Assembly: GCA_002753275.1 (NCBI GenBank)
Contig: PEAA01000006.1
Span: forward strand, 1 to 64,000
Source: Zetaproteobacteria bacterium
GTDB taxonomy: Bacteria; Pseudomonadota; Zetaproteobacteria; Mariprofundales; Mariprofundaceae
Direction of reading: 5' to 3'
DNA: 64,000 nt
Positions within the stretch are counted from its first letter, which is position 1, and the number at the start of each line of letters is the position of its first letter. A program made the translations under genes and the position numbers. The notes beneath the pieces are model-generated. The model saw only the letters and a list, made by a program, of their open reading frames with translations. It ran no database searches and was not told the origin of the DNA. Shown one piece after another: positions 43,376 through 52,966 of this stretch.

Positions 43376-44172
43376 ATCACAAGCCGATCATCAAGCAATC
43401 TTTTTTTATTGCTATTGTCACCGCACTTGCGCTTTCAAGCTGTCAATCAACGCCCAGCTCAACCCCACATGATGCTGCTCATCGAGCCCACCTTCACTAT
43501 CAATTGGGGTTGGAGGCTCTGCATCAAAACATGCTTCCCAAAGCCTTTAGTGAGCTTATCCAAGCCAATGATCTCCTTCCAGATCAACCCGAGACGCTCG
43601 ATGCACTCGCCTACGCATGGCGAATGCGTGGGGACTTTGAGCAATCAGAAAGGCTCTACCAACAGGCCATTTCACACCATCCTGATAGCGCGATTTATAA
43701 CAATTACGCCAATCTATTGCTTGAAATGAAGCGCTATGACGATGCCAAAGTACAGTTGGATATCGCGCTCAATGATCCAACCTATGCCCATCAAGACATC
43801 GCTTACACCAACTTAGGCGATGTATTGATCGGCATGGGACAGAGAGGGGCTGCGCAACACGCCTACCAAATCGCGATCAATATCGAACCTCAACAGCGTT
43901 CCGCTCGACTCAAACTGGCACGAAGCTTCATCGAGCAGGGTGATAAAAGTTCAGCATTGACACAATACATGTATCTCTTGAAGCAAGCGCCAGCGGATAT
44001 GGAGCCCTTACAAGAGATTGTTGTACTTCTCAAACAACAACAACATTGGCAGCAACTACGCACACTACTACGCCATGCTCAACAAGAACCGATCGCTAGC
44101 CATGATATGGCATGGATCGAAGATGAACTCACCAGCCTTGAACGCGCAGAAAAAAATGACCGTAGCCAATGA
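43372..44172 (+). CDS. TPR lipoprotein, PilF/PilW-like type IV pilus biogenesis protein
   Basis: The 266-residue protein has a lipoprotein signal (FFIAIVTALALSSC, Cys about 24) and five or six TPR repeats (HYQLGLEALHQNMLPKAFSE, ETLDALAYAWRMRGDFEQSE, YNNYANLLLEMKRYDDAKV). The fold and the position between rlmN and rodZ match PilF/PilW, an outer-membrane pilotin for the PilQ secretin. No other pilus genes are visible, so the role is inferred. Confidence 0.82.
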   Translation: MNHKPIIKQSFFIAIVTALALSSCQSTPSSTPHDAAHRAHLHYQLGLEALHQNMLPKAFSELIQANDLLPDQPETLDALAYAWRMRGDFEQSERLYQQAISHHPDSAIYNNYANLLLEMKRYDDAKVQLDIALNDPTYAHQDIAYTNLGDVLIGMGQRGAAQHAYQIAINIEPQQRSARLKLARSFIEQGDKSSALTQYMYLLKQAPADMEPLQEIVVLLKQQQHWQQLRTLLRHAQQEPIASHDMAWIEDELTSLERAEKNDRSQ

Positions 44173-44208
44173 ACATGACGATATTTTATACATTTGGATT
44201 CAAAAGCC

Positions 44209-45171
44209 ATGACAACTGATTCTCCTATACAAGCACAAACATCCGACGAAGATATTTCACAGCCAGGGAATCCCCTCTCCGCCGAAAATGAGATGGACAA
44301 AAACAAATCAGCGCCCCAAAGCTCAGCGTCGATTCAACAACATCTCGGTAGCCATTTAGCTCAAGAACGACAACGACTCGGAAAAAACATCAATCAAATC
44401 TCTTCGATTCTTCGCATCTCCACTACGCATCTTCATGCCATTGAAGCGGGGGACTGGTCTGTTCTTCCTGGTGAAACCTATGCCCTTGGCTTCGCCAAGC
44501 AATATGCCAAACATCTACAGTGTGATATTGCCGATGAACTGGAAGCCCTTCGCTCTAACCAAAAGGGTTTTACACGCCCGCTAATTTATCAAGATCAACC
44601 GACCTCTCCCAATAAAAAACTGGCGATCATGGCCGGAGTTTTTTTTCTTATGCTCTTTATTGGAGCCAATATCTTTTTTTATCAAAGTGAGGAGCAAGGC
44701 AGCCCCGATGCATCTATGCCCATTGCCAACGAAAACATTATTGCGCCTTCGAATTTGGCTGAACTGATAATATCAGACACCAGCACACCCACAGAAAACA
44801 GTGACAACAACCAGCAACAACCCTTCAATGAAGCAACGGTCAATAATGAGGCTACAAGCAACCTCGATGAAAACCTACAAAAGCAATCTACAGGGCATCA
44901 TTATCTATTTGCAGCCAACAATGATATTGTATGGCTGCAATTGTATGCCATACAAGGTGATGAACGGACCCAACTTCACGATGTGGTTTTACAAATCGGT
45001 GAAAGCTTAAATGTTACCAGTGATGCCGCGTATCTCGAACTCACAACAGGTAATGCGGCTGAACTTAAGGTGACCATCGACAATCAACCGATACAGATAT
45101 TAGATGAAAAAAATAAAAAACAACAAGTGTTGCGTGGCTTTAAACTTATAGCCAATGGTAATCAACCTTAA
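44209..45171 (+). CDS. rodZ: RodZ-like cytoskeletal membrane protein
   Basis: The protein from ATG 44209 is 320 residues: an N-terminal helix-turn-helix domain (LAQERQRLGKNINQISSILR, about 50-115), a membrane helix (LAIMAGVFFLMLFIGANIFFY, about 142-162), an Asn/Thr-rich linker, and a C-terminal DUF4115 domain (NDIVWLQLYAIQGDERT). RodZ links MreB to the wall-elongation machinery. A TTG 15 nt upstream is a weaker start. MreB itself is not in the window. Confidence 0.92.
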   Translation: MTTDSPIQAQTSDEDISQPGNPLSAENEMDKNKSAPQSSASIQQHLGSHLAQERQRLGKNINQISSILRISTTHLHAIEAGDWSVLPGETYALGFAKQYAKHLQCDIADELEALRSNQKGFTRPLIYQDQPTSPNKKLAIMAGVFFLMLFIGANIFFYQSEEQGSPDASMPIANENIIAPSNLAELIISDTSTPTENSDNNQQQPFNEATVNNEATSNLDENLQKQSTGHHYLFAANNDIVWLQLYAIQGDERTQLHDVVLQIGESLNVTSDAAYLELTTGNAAELKVTIDNQPIQILDEKNKKQQVLRGFKLIANGNQP

Positions 45172-45252
45172 TTACAACACAGATCAATGTTGCTATCATT
45201 TGCAAGCTCATGCAGCGTTGCATGCGAAAAAATAGAGTGAGAGGAGATGCGA

Positions 45253-45924
45253 ATGCGTTCTGATATTTATGCACACGCACGCCGGAATATGGTCGAATAC
45301 CAAATTCGCTGCTGTAAAGTTTTGGATATGGATCTACTCAACATGATCGAATCTCTGCCGCGTGAGCAGTACCTCCCCGATTATCTCAAGAGCTTGGCCT
45401 ACATGGAAGGACATGTTCCCCTCCCTTGCAATCAAGAGATGATGTCCCCTTTGCAAGAAGCATCTATTTTACAACAACTTGATCTCAATGAAACAAGCCG
45501 TGTGCTTGAAATCGGGACAGGAACAGGTTTTCTCACAACCCTATTGGCCATGCGTTCAGGGCATGTGACCAGTTGCGAAATCCATCCTGAATTGGCCAAA
45601 ATGGCGCGTGCAAACTTGAATCAACATGGCATCGATGATGTCGAGATTGTCACTGTCAATGCGATGGATGAAGATGCACTTGCAACAGCAATCCATGGGA
45701 CATTTGATGCTATTATTCTTGGTGCCACTCTTAAAGAGATCCCTCAACATCTACACAACTACTGCAATCCCAATGGACAAATTATTGCGTTTTTGGGCAG
45801 TGACCCCATCATTAAGCTCACGCACATTCACTACCATGATCAAACGGCAACCCAAACCGTACTATTTGAAACACTGTTACAATCGATGGAAGGTTTGCCC
45901 GTGATTCAAGAGTTTGTTTTTTAA
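45253..45924 (+). CDS. Protein-L-isoaspartate O-methyltransferase family protein
   Basis: The 223-residue protein has the SAM-binding motif VLEIGTGTGFLTTLLA, preceded by MSPLQEASILQQL in place of the usual isoaspartate-binding segment, and DAIILGATLKEIP. Divergent Pcm-like proteins of this kind often precede envelope or tolC genes; the substrate is uncertain. ATG 45253 lies six bases after GGAG; ATG 45247 is too close to the site. Confidence 0.85.
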   Translation: MRSDIYAHARRNMVEYQIRCCKVLDMDLLNMIESLPREQYLPDYLKSLAYMEGHVPLPCNQEMMSPLQEASILQQLDLNETSRVLEIGTGTGFLTTLLAMRSGHVTSCEIHPELAKMARANLNQHGIDDVEIVTVNAMDEDALATAIHGTFDAIILGATLKEIPQHLHNYCNPNGQIIAFLGSDPIIKLTHIHYHDQTATQTVLFETLLQSMEGLPVIQEFVF

Positions 45925-45966
45925 GTCCGCATCACGCCTGTTTGCAATACGACACCTCTCACTTTT

Positions 45967-47013
45967 GTGAATTACAACCACTGTAACGACCCGTCTCGCA
46001 GGACACTCATCAAACAAGGTTTGATGGGAGTAGCTGCCGTCGCCATCACAAGTAGCACGCTACCCTCACCGCTGTTCGCTGCAGCAAAAGAGGCGCTTAA
46101 CCATCAACGCTTAATTGAACAACTGCACAAACAGACCTCGATTCCTAAAGAGCGGCTGCATGCTTATTTGAAAAACGCCACCTTCGATGAGCAAATCATT
46201 CGTAAAATGAACACCCCTTACGAATCGAAAACCTATGGGCAATACCGTCCTCTTTTTGTTCATGAGCGACTCGCTGCAAAAGGGCGTGATTATTTGGCGA
46301 CACATCATGATATCTTCATCAAGTGTTACCAGCGCTACGGTGTGCAACCTGAAATTATTGCCGCCATTTTAGGCATGGAGACACGCTACGGTGCCTACCG
46401 AGGAAAAGATCGCGTACTGGATGCACTCTATACCTTGGCCACGGGCTACCCAAGACGCGCCGAGTTTTTTGCCAACCAACTGGGTGAATTCTTCTTACTG
46501 TGTGAAGAAGAAAAGTTAAATCCTCATGAGGTGCAAGGCTCCTATGCCGGAGCCTTTGGCACCACGCAATTCATACCCTCATCGTATCGCGCCTTTGCCG
46601 TGGATGCTGATCACGATGGAAAACGCGATGTCTGGAACTCACCCAGTGATATTATTTTCAGTGTAGGCAACTACTTCAACCGCCATCAATGGCGTGATGA
46701 TCGACCGATTGCACAATGGATTCCTGATCTTCCTTCGCATCCACTCACCAACCAAATGCTTAACGATGAAACAAAAAGTTGGAAAAAATTACAAGAACTT
46801 CGCGATGCAAACATTGCAAACCTACCCCAATCATGGCACGATGATGACCGAGTCGCTCTGATTCAACGCGAAACCGAAACGGGGAAACGAACGGCATTGG
46901 TTCACTACAACTTCTATGTCATCACCCGTTGGAATCGATCATATAACTATGCGCTTGCGATCTCTGAACTTGCCCACCTTCTTGGCTGCCCACAATGCAA
47001 CATCGAATCATAA
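45967..47013 (+). CDS. mltB: Membrane-bound lytic murein transglycosylase B-like, Tat-type signal
   Basis: It cleaves peptidoglycan glycan strands to 1,6-anhydro products. The 348-residue protein has the catalytic Glu in LGMETRYGAYRG, the LATGYPRRAEFF helix, and YAGAFGTTQFIPSSY. The N-terminus reads PSRRTLIKQGLMGVAAVAI, a twin-arginine (SRRxLxK) signal, instead of the lipoprotein signal of E. coli MltB, so folded export is predicted. The start is GTG. Its 3' end overlaps rlpA by 19 nt. Confidence 0.92.
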   Translation: MNYNHCNDPSRRTLIKQGLMGVAAVAITSSTLPSPLFAAAKEALNHQRLIEQLHKQTSIPKERLHAYLKNATFDEQIIRKMNTPYESKTYGQYRPLFVHERLAAKGRDYLATHHDIFIKCYQRYGVQPEIIAAILGMETRYGAYRGKDRVLDALYTLATGYPRRAEFFANQLGEFFLLCEEEKLNPHEVQGSYAGAFGTTQFIPSSYRAFAVDADHDGKRDVWNSPSDIIFSVGNYFNRHQWRDDRPIAQWIPDLPSHPLTNQMLNDETKSWKKLQELRDANIANLPQSWHDDDRVALIQRETETGKRTALVHYNFYVITRWNRSYNYALAISELAHLLGCPQCNIES

Positions 47014-48020
47014 AACCAATATGCCATCATACGGCAACCCTCATCCTCTCATCATTGCTATTGACAGTCACCGCATGCTCACCCAATCACTACATTATTG
47101 GTCAAGGCTCTGATCAACGGGGAGACATTGGCACGCCACATCATCGTTCCACTGAGCAGAACAACGCTGAGCCTCAACTCCCGAGCGGAGAAGGTGGTTC
47201 ATTCAAAATTGGCACCCCTTATAAAATTGCTGGAATTTGGTATCAACCGATTGAATCGGCAGAAGGTTATAGCGAAACAGGTATTGCCTCCTGGTATGGT
47301 GATGAATTTAATGGTCGAAAAACTGCCAATGGTGAAACCTTTGATATGTATGCCTTGTCAGCAGCACATAAAACATTACCTCTTCCCACACTTGCCCGTG
47401 TCACCAATTTAGACAATGGAAAATCGATTGTGGTGCGCATTAATGACCGTGGTCCTTTTGTAAAAGAGCGGTTGATTGATCTATCGCATGCCGCTGCCAA
47501 CGCCTTAGGTTTTTTAGACATAGGTACAGCACATGTGCGTGTTGAAGTGATCAGTGAACATTCACCCTTTTCATCCAGATCCAGGACACCATTACCCACA
47601 GCCTCTGATGAGACAGAACCTTCCAGAAAGGCGCATCAAAGCGCCTACACAACCGCCATCAAAAACCTTGGAATTACGACTGCCTCAGCGGCTCCAGTGC
47701 AACCGGTTCAAGAGATTGCGATGCCAACAACACCCGTTGCCAACAATACACCCATCCAGACATTGCCACAGCCCCGACCTGCAGCTCCACAGCTGATTTT
47801 TATTCAATTGGGAGCATTTTCTTCGCAAGAAAACGCACTGCGTATGCGCGATTTGTTCGCAACACATCATCCAGATATCCATATTCAACGCACCAATCAT
47901 ACCCCGCCGATGTTCCGTGTTCGCATAGGTCCATTCTCCAATCGTCCGCAAGCAGAACAAGCCATCGTATCACTTGAGCGCGAAGGGATTCAGCACGCTA
48001 TTGTGGTAACCAACGAGTGA
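46995..48020 (+). CDS. rlpA: RlpA septal lytic transglycosylase / lipoprotein with SPOR domain
   Basis: The 341-residue protein has a lipobox near residue 28 (LLLTVTAC), the double-psi beta-barrel with GIASWYGDEFNGRKTANGE and the catalytic Asp in RINDRGPF. A Pro/Ala-rich linker leads to a C-terminal SPOR domain (about 265-341, FIQLGAFSSQENALRMRD). RlpA cleaves denuded glycan strands at the septum in pseudomonads. Overlap with mltB suggests coordinated production. Confidence 0.94.
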   Translation: MQHRIIKPICHHTATLILSSLLLTVTACSPNHYIIGQGSDQRGDIGTPHHRSTEQNNAEPQLPSGEGGSFKIGTPYKIAGIWYQPIESAEGYSETGIASWYGDEFNGRKTANGETFDMYALSAAHKTLPLPTLARVTNLDNGKSIVVRINDRGPFVKERLIDLSHAAANALGFLDIGTAHVRVEVISEHSPFSSRSRTPLPTASDETEPSRKAHQSAYTTAIKNLGITTASAAPVQPVQEIAMPTTPVANNTPIQTLPQPRPAAPQLIFIQLGAFSSQENALRMRDLFATHHPDIHIQRTNHTPPMFRVRIGPFSNRPQAEQAIVSLEREGIQHAIVVTNE

Positions 48021-48535
48021 CACGACACATCACCATCTTTGGCTCCAGCCGCATTCCCAACAACGATCCACAATATATTGATATTCAACAACTGGCGAAT
48101 GCCATTGGCCAGCGAGGTTGGCATGGTATCGTCGGCGGCCACCAAGGAGCCATGGCAGCTTTTTCACAAGGCATGCGTGAAGCGGGAGCCCATGTCCGTG
48201 GCTATACCGTTTCCTGCTTTCCAACACCTAGCAACCACACATTGACAGAAGAGATCTCCACGGATCATTTCTTCCAGCGCATGCAATTATTGATCGAAGA
48301 AGCTGATGCCTACCTGGTTTTGCCTGGCGGACTTGGAACACTCGCTGAATTGGCCATGGTTTGGGATCTTCTCGCCATTGGAGCCTTAAAAGCGCGCCCC
48401 TGTATTCTCTACGGCGATCAATGGCCCGCCATTATTGCAATCCTCAATAATAATCTATATTTATCGGTTGATCATGCAGCGCAGATGTTAACATTATGCA
48501 CCACCCATGATGAGGTTTTGGCACATTTAACATGA
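48017..48535 (+). CDS. LOG-family (TIGR00730-type) nucleotide-binding protein
   Basis: The 172-residue Rossmann-fold protein has ITIFGSSRIP, GIVGGHQGAMAAFSQG and the family motif LPGGLGTLAELAMVW (PGGxGTxxE). Members with this motif are nucleoside 5'-monophosphate phosphoribohydrolases in some species; others are called lysine decarboxylases only by historical error. Start GTG overlaps the rlpA stop. Confidence 0.85.
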   Translation: MTRHITIFGSSRIPNNDPQYIDIQQLANAIGQRGWHGIVGGHQGAMAAFSQGMREAGAHVRGYTVSCFPTPSNHTLTEEISTDHFFQRMQLLIEEADAYLVLPGGLGTLAELAMVWDLLAIGALKARPCILYGDQWPAIIAILNNNLYLSVDHAAQMLTLCTTHDEVLAHLT

Positions 48536-49395
48536 AACAGTTCACAGACTTCAATCACCGCGTCTGCGATGCGCAACCGACATGCTTAAATCGCTACCTC
48601 GCCAATCACTCGCCATTTTCACAACAACGCATTGAACGCGCCATTGTAGAGGGCGGTGTTTATATCAACAAAAAGCGCTGCGACCAACCCGAAACAGCGC
48701 TACAGATGGGCGATCAACTACGCATGGTGCTGCTTAATCAAGAGATTCTCGTCCCCTTCTCACATGCGCAACTGATTTGGGTTCATCGTGATCTATGTAT
48801 GATTCACAAACGATCTGGGCAATATGCACAAGAGGCGCTACACCGTGCACGCGGCACACTTCCGGATGAAATTTCCTCTTATTTTGCAACCCTTCGCGGC
48901 ATAGAAAAAAACTTTCGTCCGGTGCACCGTCTTGATCGGGAGACCTCAGGGCTGATGCTTTTTTCTGCCAATCCCAAGCAGTTATGCCAACTGCAAACCC
49001 ATTGGCAAGGCTCGGCAAACAAAGTATATCTTGCCGTAATTTCGCCCGCTCCCAAATGGGATATGCAAACCATCGACCTACCTCTTTCAACCAAAGCCAA
49101 TCAAAAAGGGCAATACACCGTAGATCAACAGGGTCGATATGCGACCTCAATTGTGCAAGTATTGCGGCGTGAACAACATCGTGCCCTCGTCCAACTTATA
49201 CCCAAAACTGGTCGAACACATCAACTGCGTGTCCATCTCTCCCATATCGGACATGCGATCATTGGAGATCAACGCTATGGTGGCGAATCTCACCACCGTT
49301 TGATGCTCCATGCACATAAATTAAACATAACGGCACCTGCGCTTCCCCAGCCCCAACAGTGGATTGCAGAACCGGAAAAGGATTGGCAATGGTAA
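48532..49395 (+). CDS. RluA-family pseudouridine synthase
   Basis: The 287-residue protein has an N-terminal S4-like segment (RIERAIVEGGVYINKKRC), the catalytic Asp in HRLDRETSGLMLF, and KTGRTHQLRVHLSHIGHAI. The RNA target (rRNA or tRNA position) cannot be read from sequence. Its ATG overlaps the LOG gene stop. Confidence 0.9.
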   Translation: MKQFTDFNHRVCDAQPTCLNRYLANHSPFSQQRIERAIVEGGVYINKKRCDQPETALQMGDQLRMVLLNQEILVPFSHAQLIWVHRDLCMIHKRSGQYAQEALHRARGTLPDEISSYFATLRGIEKNFRPVHRLDRETSGLMLFSANPKQLCQLQTHWQGSANKVYLAVISPAPKWDMQTIDLPLSTKANQKGQYTVDQQGRYATSIVQVLRREQHRALVQLIPKTGRTHQLRVHLSHIGHAIIGDQRYGGESHHRLMLHAHKLNITAPALPQPQQWIAEPEKDWQW

Positions 49396-50612
49396 CAACA
49401 TCGACATATTTTAAACTCCTCATCTTCACACTCCTCGCATTGATTTCAACTGCGACGATGGCAGCGACAACCCCGCAATCTCCACGGTTAGAGGCCAAAT
49501 CATGGATACTGCTTGATGCGCAAACCCAACAAGTCTTAGCCTCAGAAGATGCTGATCATGAACTTCCCCCCGCCAGTTTAACCAAACTGATGACCCTCTA
49601 CCTGCTCTTTGAAGATATTAAACTGGGGCGCCTCAACGAAGATGAGAATGTACGCGTGAGTGAAAAAGCATGGAAAATTGGTGGCAGCACCATGTTCCTT
49701 GATCCGCGCATGAGCCCCAAAGCGGGTGATCTGATTCATGGTATCTCCACTTTTTCTGGCAACGATGCCTGTATCGCTATGGCTGAGCATGTCTCTGGCT
49801 CAGAAGAAGCCTTTGCGATGCGCATGAATGAAAAAGCGGCAAAATTAGGGATGACCCACTCCCACTTTATCAATGCCACAGGCTTTCCTGCCAAAGATCA
49901 TTACAGTTCAGCTGGGGATATGGCCAAGCTTGCGGCAGCCCTTTGGCGTGACTTTCCTGACCATTACAAACTCTTTTCAGAAAAAAGTTTCACCTATGAT
50001 GGCCGTACACAGTGGAATCGCAACCGTCTTCTTTGGACCATGCCCGAAGTCGATGGCTTAAAAACAGGACACACAGACGAAGCTGGCTACTGCCTGGTCT
50101 CCTCTGCACAAACAGGTAACACCCGTTTTGTTTCTGCGGTCTTTGGAACATCCTCTGACAAAGCACGCCAACAACAATCTGCCGTTTTACTTAAGTACGG
50201 TTTTCGTAATTTTGTCACCATTCGCCCAACCGAGCGCGATCTTCGCCGCCAGGTTGAGGTCTATGGCGGCAAAGAAGAGAGCGTTTGGCTCAAACCTGAA
50301 AACGCAGTCATGGTCACCGTCCCTAAAGGCTATGAAAATCAACTGACATTCCGTCTACAATACGAAACACCACTCATGGCACCTATTGCTGAAAACCAAC
50401 CCATAGGCATCATTGAGGCTGTCGTCAAAGAGAAAAATGGTACATTCTCCGAGCCGCTATCCGCCATCAACATGGTTGCAACGCGTCATGTTGAAGAAGC
50501 GTCATGGATTGGCCAACGCATCGATGTGATGCGCTTATGGTGGCAAAATAAAAATGAAGAGACCAACAACGAAACAGCCCCTGAGGGTGATGGAGATCAT
50601 GCCAAACCATAA
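49389..50612 (+). CDS. D-alanyl-D-alanine carboxypeptidase (PBP5/6 type)
   Basis: The 407-residue protein from ATG 49389 (AAAGGA upstream) has a signal peptide (about 1-27), the catalytic Ser-Lys motif SLTKLM, the SGN motif in TFSGNDACIAM, and the KTG motif in GLKTGHTDEAG. The C-terminal beta domain includes VTVPKGYENQLT. It trims the terminal D-Ala of peptidoglycan stem peptides in the periplasm. It is followed with overlap by a D-amino acid aminotransferase. Confidence 0.94.
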   Translation: MVTTSTYFKLLIFTLLALISTATMAATTPQSPRLEAKSWILLDAQTQQVLASEDADHELPPASLTKLMTLYLLFEDIKLGRLNEDENVRVSEKAWKIGGSTMFLDPRMSPKAGDLIHGISTFSGNDACIAMAEHVSGSEEAFAMRMNEKAAKLGMTHSHFINATGFPAKDHYSSAGDMAKLAAALWRDFPDHYKLFSEKSFTYDGRTQWNRNRLLWTMPEVDGLKTGHTDEAGYCLVSSAQTGNTRFVSAVFGTSSDKARQQQSAVLLKYGFRNFVTIRPTERDLRRQVEVYGGKEESVWLKPENAVMVTVPKGYENQLTFRLQYETPLMAPIAENQPIGIIEAVVKEKNGTFSEPLSAINMVATRHVEEASWIGQRIDVMRLWWQNKNEETNNETAPEGDGDHAKP

Positions 50613-51471
50613 TTCACAACCACTAATTGCCTATGTAAATGGCCATTTTTTACCTCTTGATGAGGCCACCGTGCATATTGAAGACCGCGGCTTTCAATTT
50701 GCCGATGGTGTCTATGAGGTTGTCGCCTGTTTCAATGGCACATATCTCGATTTAGAGCCCCACCTCAAACGGTTGGAGCGCTCATGCCAAGCCATTAGCA
50801 TTGAGCCTCCCTTCACCCTCGCAGAAATGCGTCAATGGATTGAGCATCTTTATGCAATGAACAATATCCCCTGCGCGATGATCTATATTCAAATCACTCG
50901 AGGCGTCGCCGCGCGTGCCCATTACACCCGCGAGAAACTTACCCCTACGGTCGTAATGACACTGCGTAAACTGCCACAACCTACCCATGAAAAAATTCAA
51001 GCGGGACTCACCACGATCACCATGCAAGATATTCGATGGAAACGCTGTGATATCAAATCGATTGCCATGCTTGCAAGTGTCATGGGAAAATACGAGGCCG
51101 TCGCCCAAGGTGCCGATGAAACCATCTGGCTTGATGAAGAAAATCATGTGCTTGAGGGATGTTCAACCAATCTCTTTGCCATCATCGATGGTGCACTGGT
51201 CACCCACCCGCTTGACCATCAAGTGCTGGGTGGCATCACCCGGGACATGGTGATTCGCTTGGCCAAAGCCAATCATCTTGAGGTACAAGAACGGCAATGG
51301 ACACTCGATGAGCAAGGGCTCTCAGAGGTGATGCTCAGCAGTACCACCAATGCGATCATGCCGATTACCCGTATCAATCATCAACCACTTTTAGAAGGAA
51401 AACCCGGCGCTCGAACACTGCAAATCCGTCAATGGATGATTGAAGAATTGGACAAGCTCGCCGCATCGTAA
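50599..51471 (+). CDS. D-amino acid aminotransferase (class IV PLP)
   Basis: The 290-residue protein has the family start IAYVNGHFLPLDEATVHIED and RGFQFADGVYEVV, the PLP lysine in RWKRCDIKSIAMLAS, and GCSTNLFAI. It interconverts D-alanine and D-glutamate type amino acids in the cytosol. Several in-frame ATGs exist (50554, 50590, 50599); 50599 best fits the family length. The 5' end overlaps the carboxypeptidase gene. Confidence 0.9.
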   Translation: MPNHNSQPLIAYVNGHFLPLDEATVHIEDRGFQFADGVYEVVACFNGTYLDLEPHLKRLERSCQAISIEPPFTLAEMRQWIEHLYAMNNIPCAMIYIQITRGVAARAHYTREKLTPTVVMTLRKLPQPTHEKIQAGLTTITMQDIRWKRCDIKSIAMLASVMGKYEAVAQGADETIWLDEENHVLEGCSTNLFAIIDGALVTHPLDHQVLGGITRDMVIRLAKANHLEVQERQWTLDEQGLSEVMLSSTTNAIMPITRINHQPLLEGKPGARTLQIRQWMIEELDKLAAS

Positions 51472-52121
51472 TGGTTCCCCATCCCTTAAAAGGTGTACTC
51501 TTTGACATGGATGGAACGCTGGTAGATGCGTTCCATCCAATCATTTTGGCCATCCATGCCACATTGCAACACTTTGGTCGTCAACGCATTGAAGCGGATG
51601 AGATCCGCCGCCAAACAGGACGGGGTGATTGCACCATGCGTGCTCTGTTTGGTGACGATAAAGAGGCGGCAACCGAGCACTTTCTAAAAATTCATGATGA
51701 CTATCTGCTTGAGGGTATTGCCACACTGGATGGGGTTGAACCCCTCTTACAACATCTACAAACACGCGCAATTCCCATGGCGATTGTTACGAGCAAGGGA
51801 CAACTGCGCGCCGAAGCACAGATTAACCACCTTGGCTTAAGCGATTACTTCGATTGCATCATCGGCAAGCAGCCTGGCTTGGCCGAGAAGCCCAGCCCTG
51901 AACCTATTTTACGCGCTTGCTCCGTGCTGAAATGCTCACCATCTCAAGCGATCATGATTGGTGATGGCATCTCCGATACACGCGCTGCCAAAGCGGCTCA
52001 AGTGATGAGCTTAGCGATCACATCGAGCTTTAGCGTTGAGGAGCTCACACAAACAGGTGCAGCACACTGTTTTCCAACCCTTTCCGAGGTCTCTACATGG
52101 CTTATGACGCAGATTCGCTAA
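51471..52121 (+). CDS. HAD-superfamily phosphatase, phosphoglycolate phosphatase-like
   Basis: The 216-residue protein has the catalytic FDMDGTLVD motif, motif II in AIVTSKGQ, the lysine in EKPSPEPIL, and MIGDGISDTRAAKAA. A cap domain lies at about 20-85. The substrate is not determinable; Gph-like and PpaX-like enzymes share this pattern. The ATG overlaps the stop of the aminotransferase gene. Confidence 0.88.
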   Translation: MVPHPLKGVLFDMDGTLVDAFHPIILAIHATLQHFGRQRIEADEIRRQTGRGDCTMRALFGDDKEAATEHFLKIHDDYLLEGIATLDGVEPLLQHLQTRAIPMAIVTSKGQLRAEAQINHLGLSDYFDCIIGKQPGLAEKPSPEPILRACSVLKCSPSQAIMIGDGISDTRAAKAAQVMSLAITSSFSVEELTQTGAAHCFPTLSEVSTWLMTQIR

Positions 52122-52966
52122 TTCGATTTATGCTTCCCAAAACATCCACCCGTGGTGTGATTATCCGCGGCAATCATATTGCTGCGGCTGCCTGCAAGAT
52201 TCATGGATTAAATCATGAGGTCGGTGAACTCTTTATCCAAACCTTACTCGCATCCATTTTACTATTGAGCGTCAACAAAGGGGGAGTCCGTCAAGTCTTA
52301 CAACTCGATGCGCAAAACAATCAAAACACCCCCATCCAACGCATCTTATCTGAAGCACGCGCCGGCGCTGTACGCGGCTACATCAATTGGAAAGAGGAGA
52401 GCATTCTTCAACGCAGCGAACAGCCTCACCACCAAAACAACATTGCCGAATGGATGGGGGTCCCTGTTCATGTCTCCACCGTACGCGATTTAGGCATTGA
52501 TCAACCCTACATCTCCACCATTGAGTCTGATCACACCTTTTTGGCCGATCACATCAATCACTATCTGGCGCAATCGGTACAAACCCGTGCCGATGTGGTT
52601 CTCATCGATAAAACAGCAATTATGCTCGAAGCAATGCCAGGCTGTAGCGATGATGACTGGTTTGAAAGTGTTGAGGCGCTTGCAAAAATCACCTCCAATG
52701 AGATCGTGCATGACGATCCTGAAACCGTCATGCTGCGTGGGTTTGCTGCACAGCAGTGCCATTTACTGGGGCACGACCACTACCGCTACCAATGCCAATG
52801 TTCCGAACAAAAGATGCGTGCCATTTTTGAAAGCATGGATATTGCCCAACTTCAATCGATGCAAGACTCCGATGGTTTTATCTCAATCAGTTGCCAATAT
52901 TGTGAACAAAGCTTTCGTATGAATGTCGGCCATTGCCAAGCCCAAGAATCACACCGTGAGCAGTGA
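52097..52966 (+). CDS. hslO: Redox-regulated chaperonin Hsp33
   Basis: The 289-residue protein has the Hsp33 core (ELFIQTLLASILLLSV, VRGYINW-like segments) and a C-terminal redox switch with CQC and CQYC, the CXC...CXXC zinc ligands, which release zinc on oxidation. It protects proteins under oxidative stress. Its start overlaps the phosphatase gene and its end overlaps a small membrane protein gene. Confidence 0.92.
   Translation: MAYDADSLIRFMLPKTSTRGVIIRGNHIAAAACKIHGLNHEVGELFIQTLLASILLLSVNKGGVRQVLQLDAQNNQNTPIQRILSEARAGAVRGYINWKEESILQRSEQPHHQNNIAEWMGVPVHVSTVRDLGIDQPYISTIESDHTFLADHINHYLAQSVQTRADVVLIDKTAIMLEAMPGCSDDDWFESVEALAKITSNEIVHDDPETVMLRGFAAQQCHLLGHDHYRYQCQCSEQKMRAIFESMDIAQLQSMQDSDGFISISCQYCEQSFRMNVGHCQAQESHREQ

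Noticed and set aside
45187-45235. Terminator after rodZ
   Set aside because: A 6-nt stem CATGCA/TGCATG is followed by A rather than T on the plus strand, so it does not fit an intrinsic terminator for rodZ.
48017-48535. Lysine decarboxylase
   Set aside because: The PGGxGTxxE motif marks the LOG phosphoribohydrolase family; the decarboxylase name is a known historical mis-annotation.
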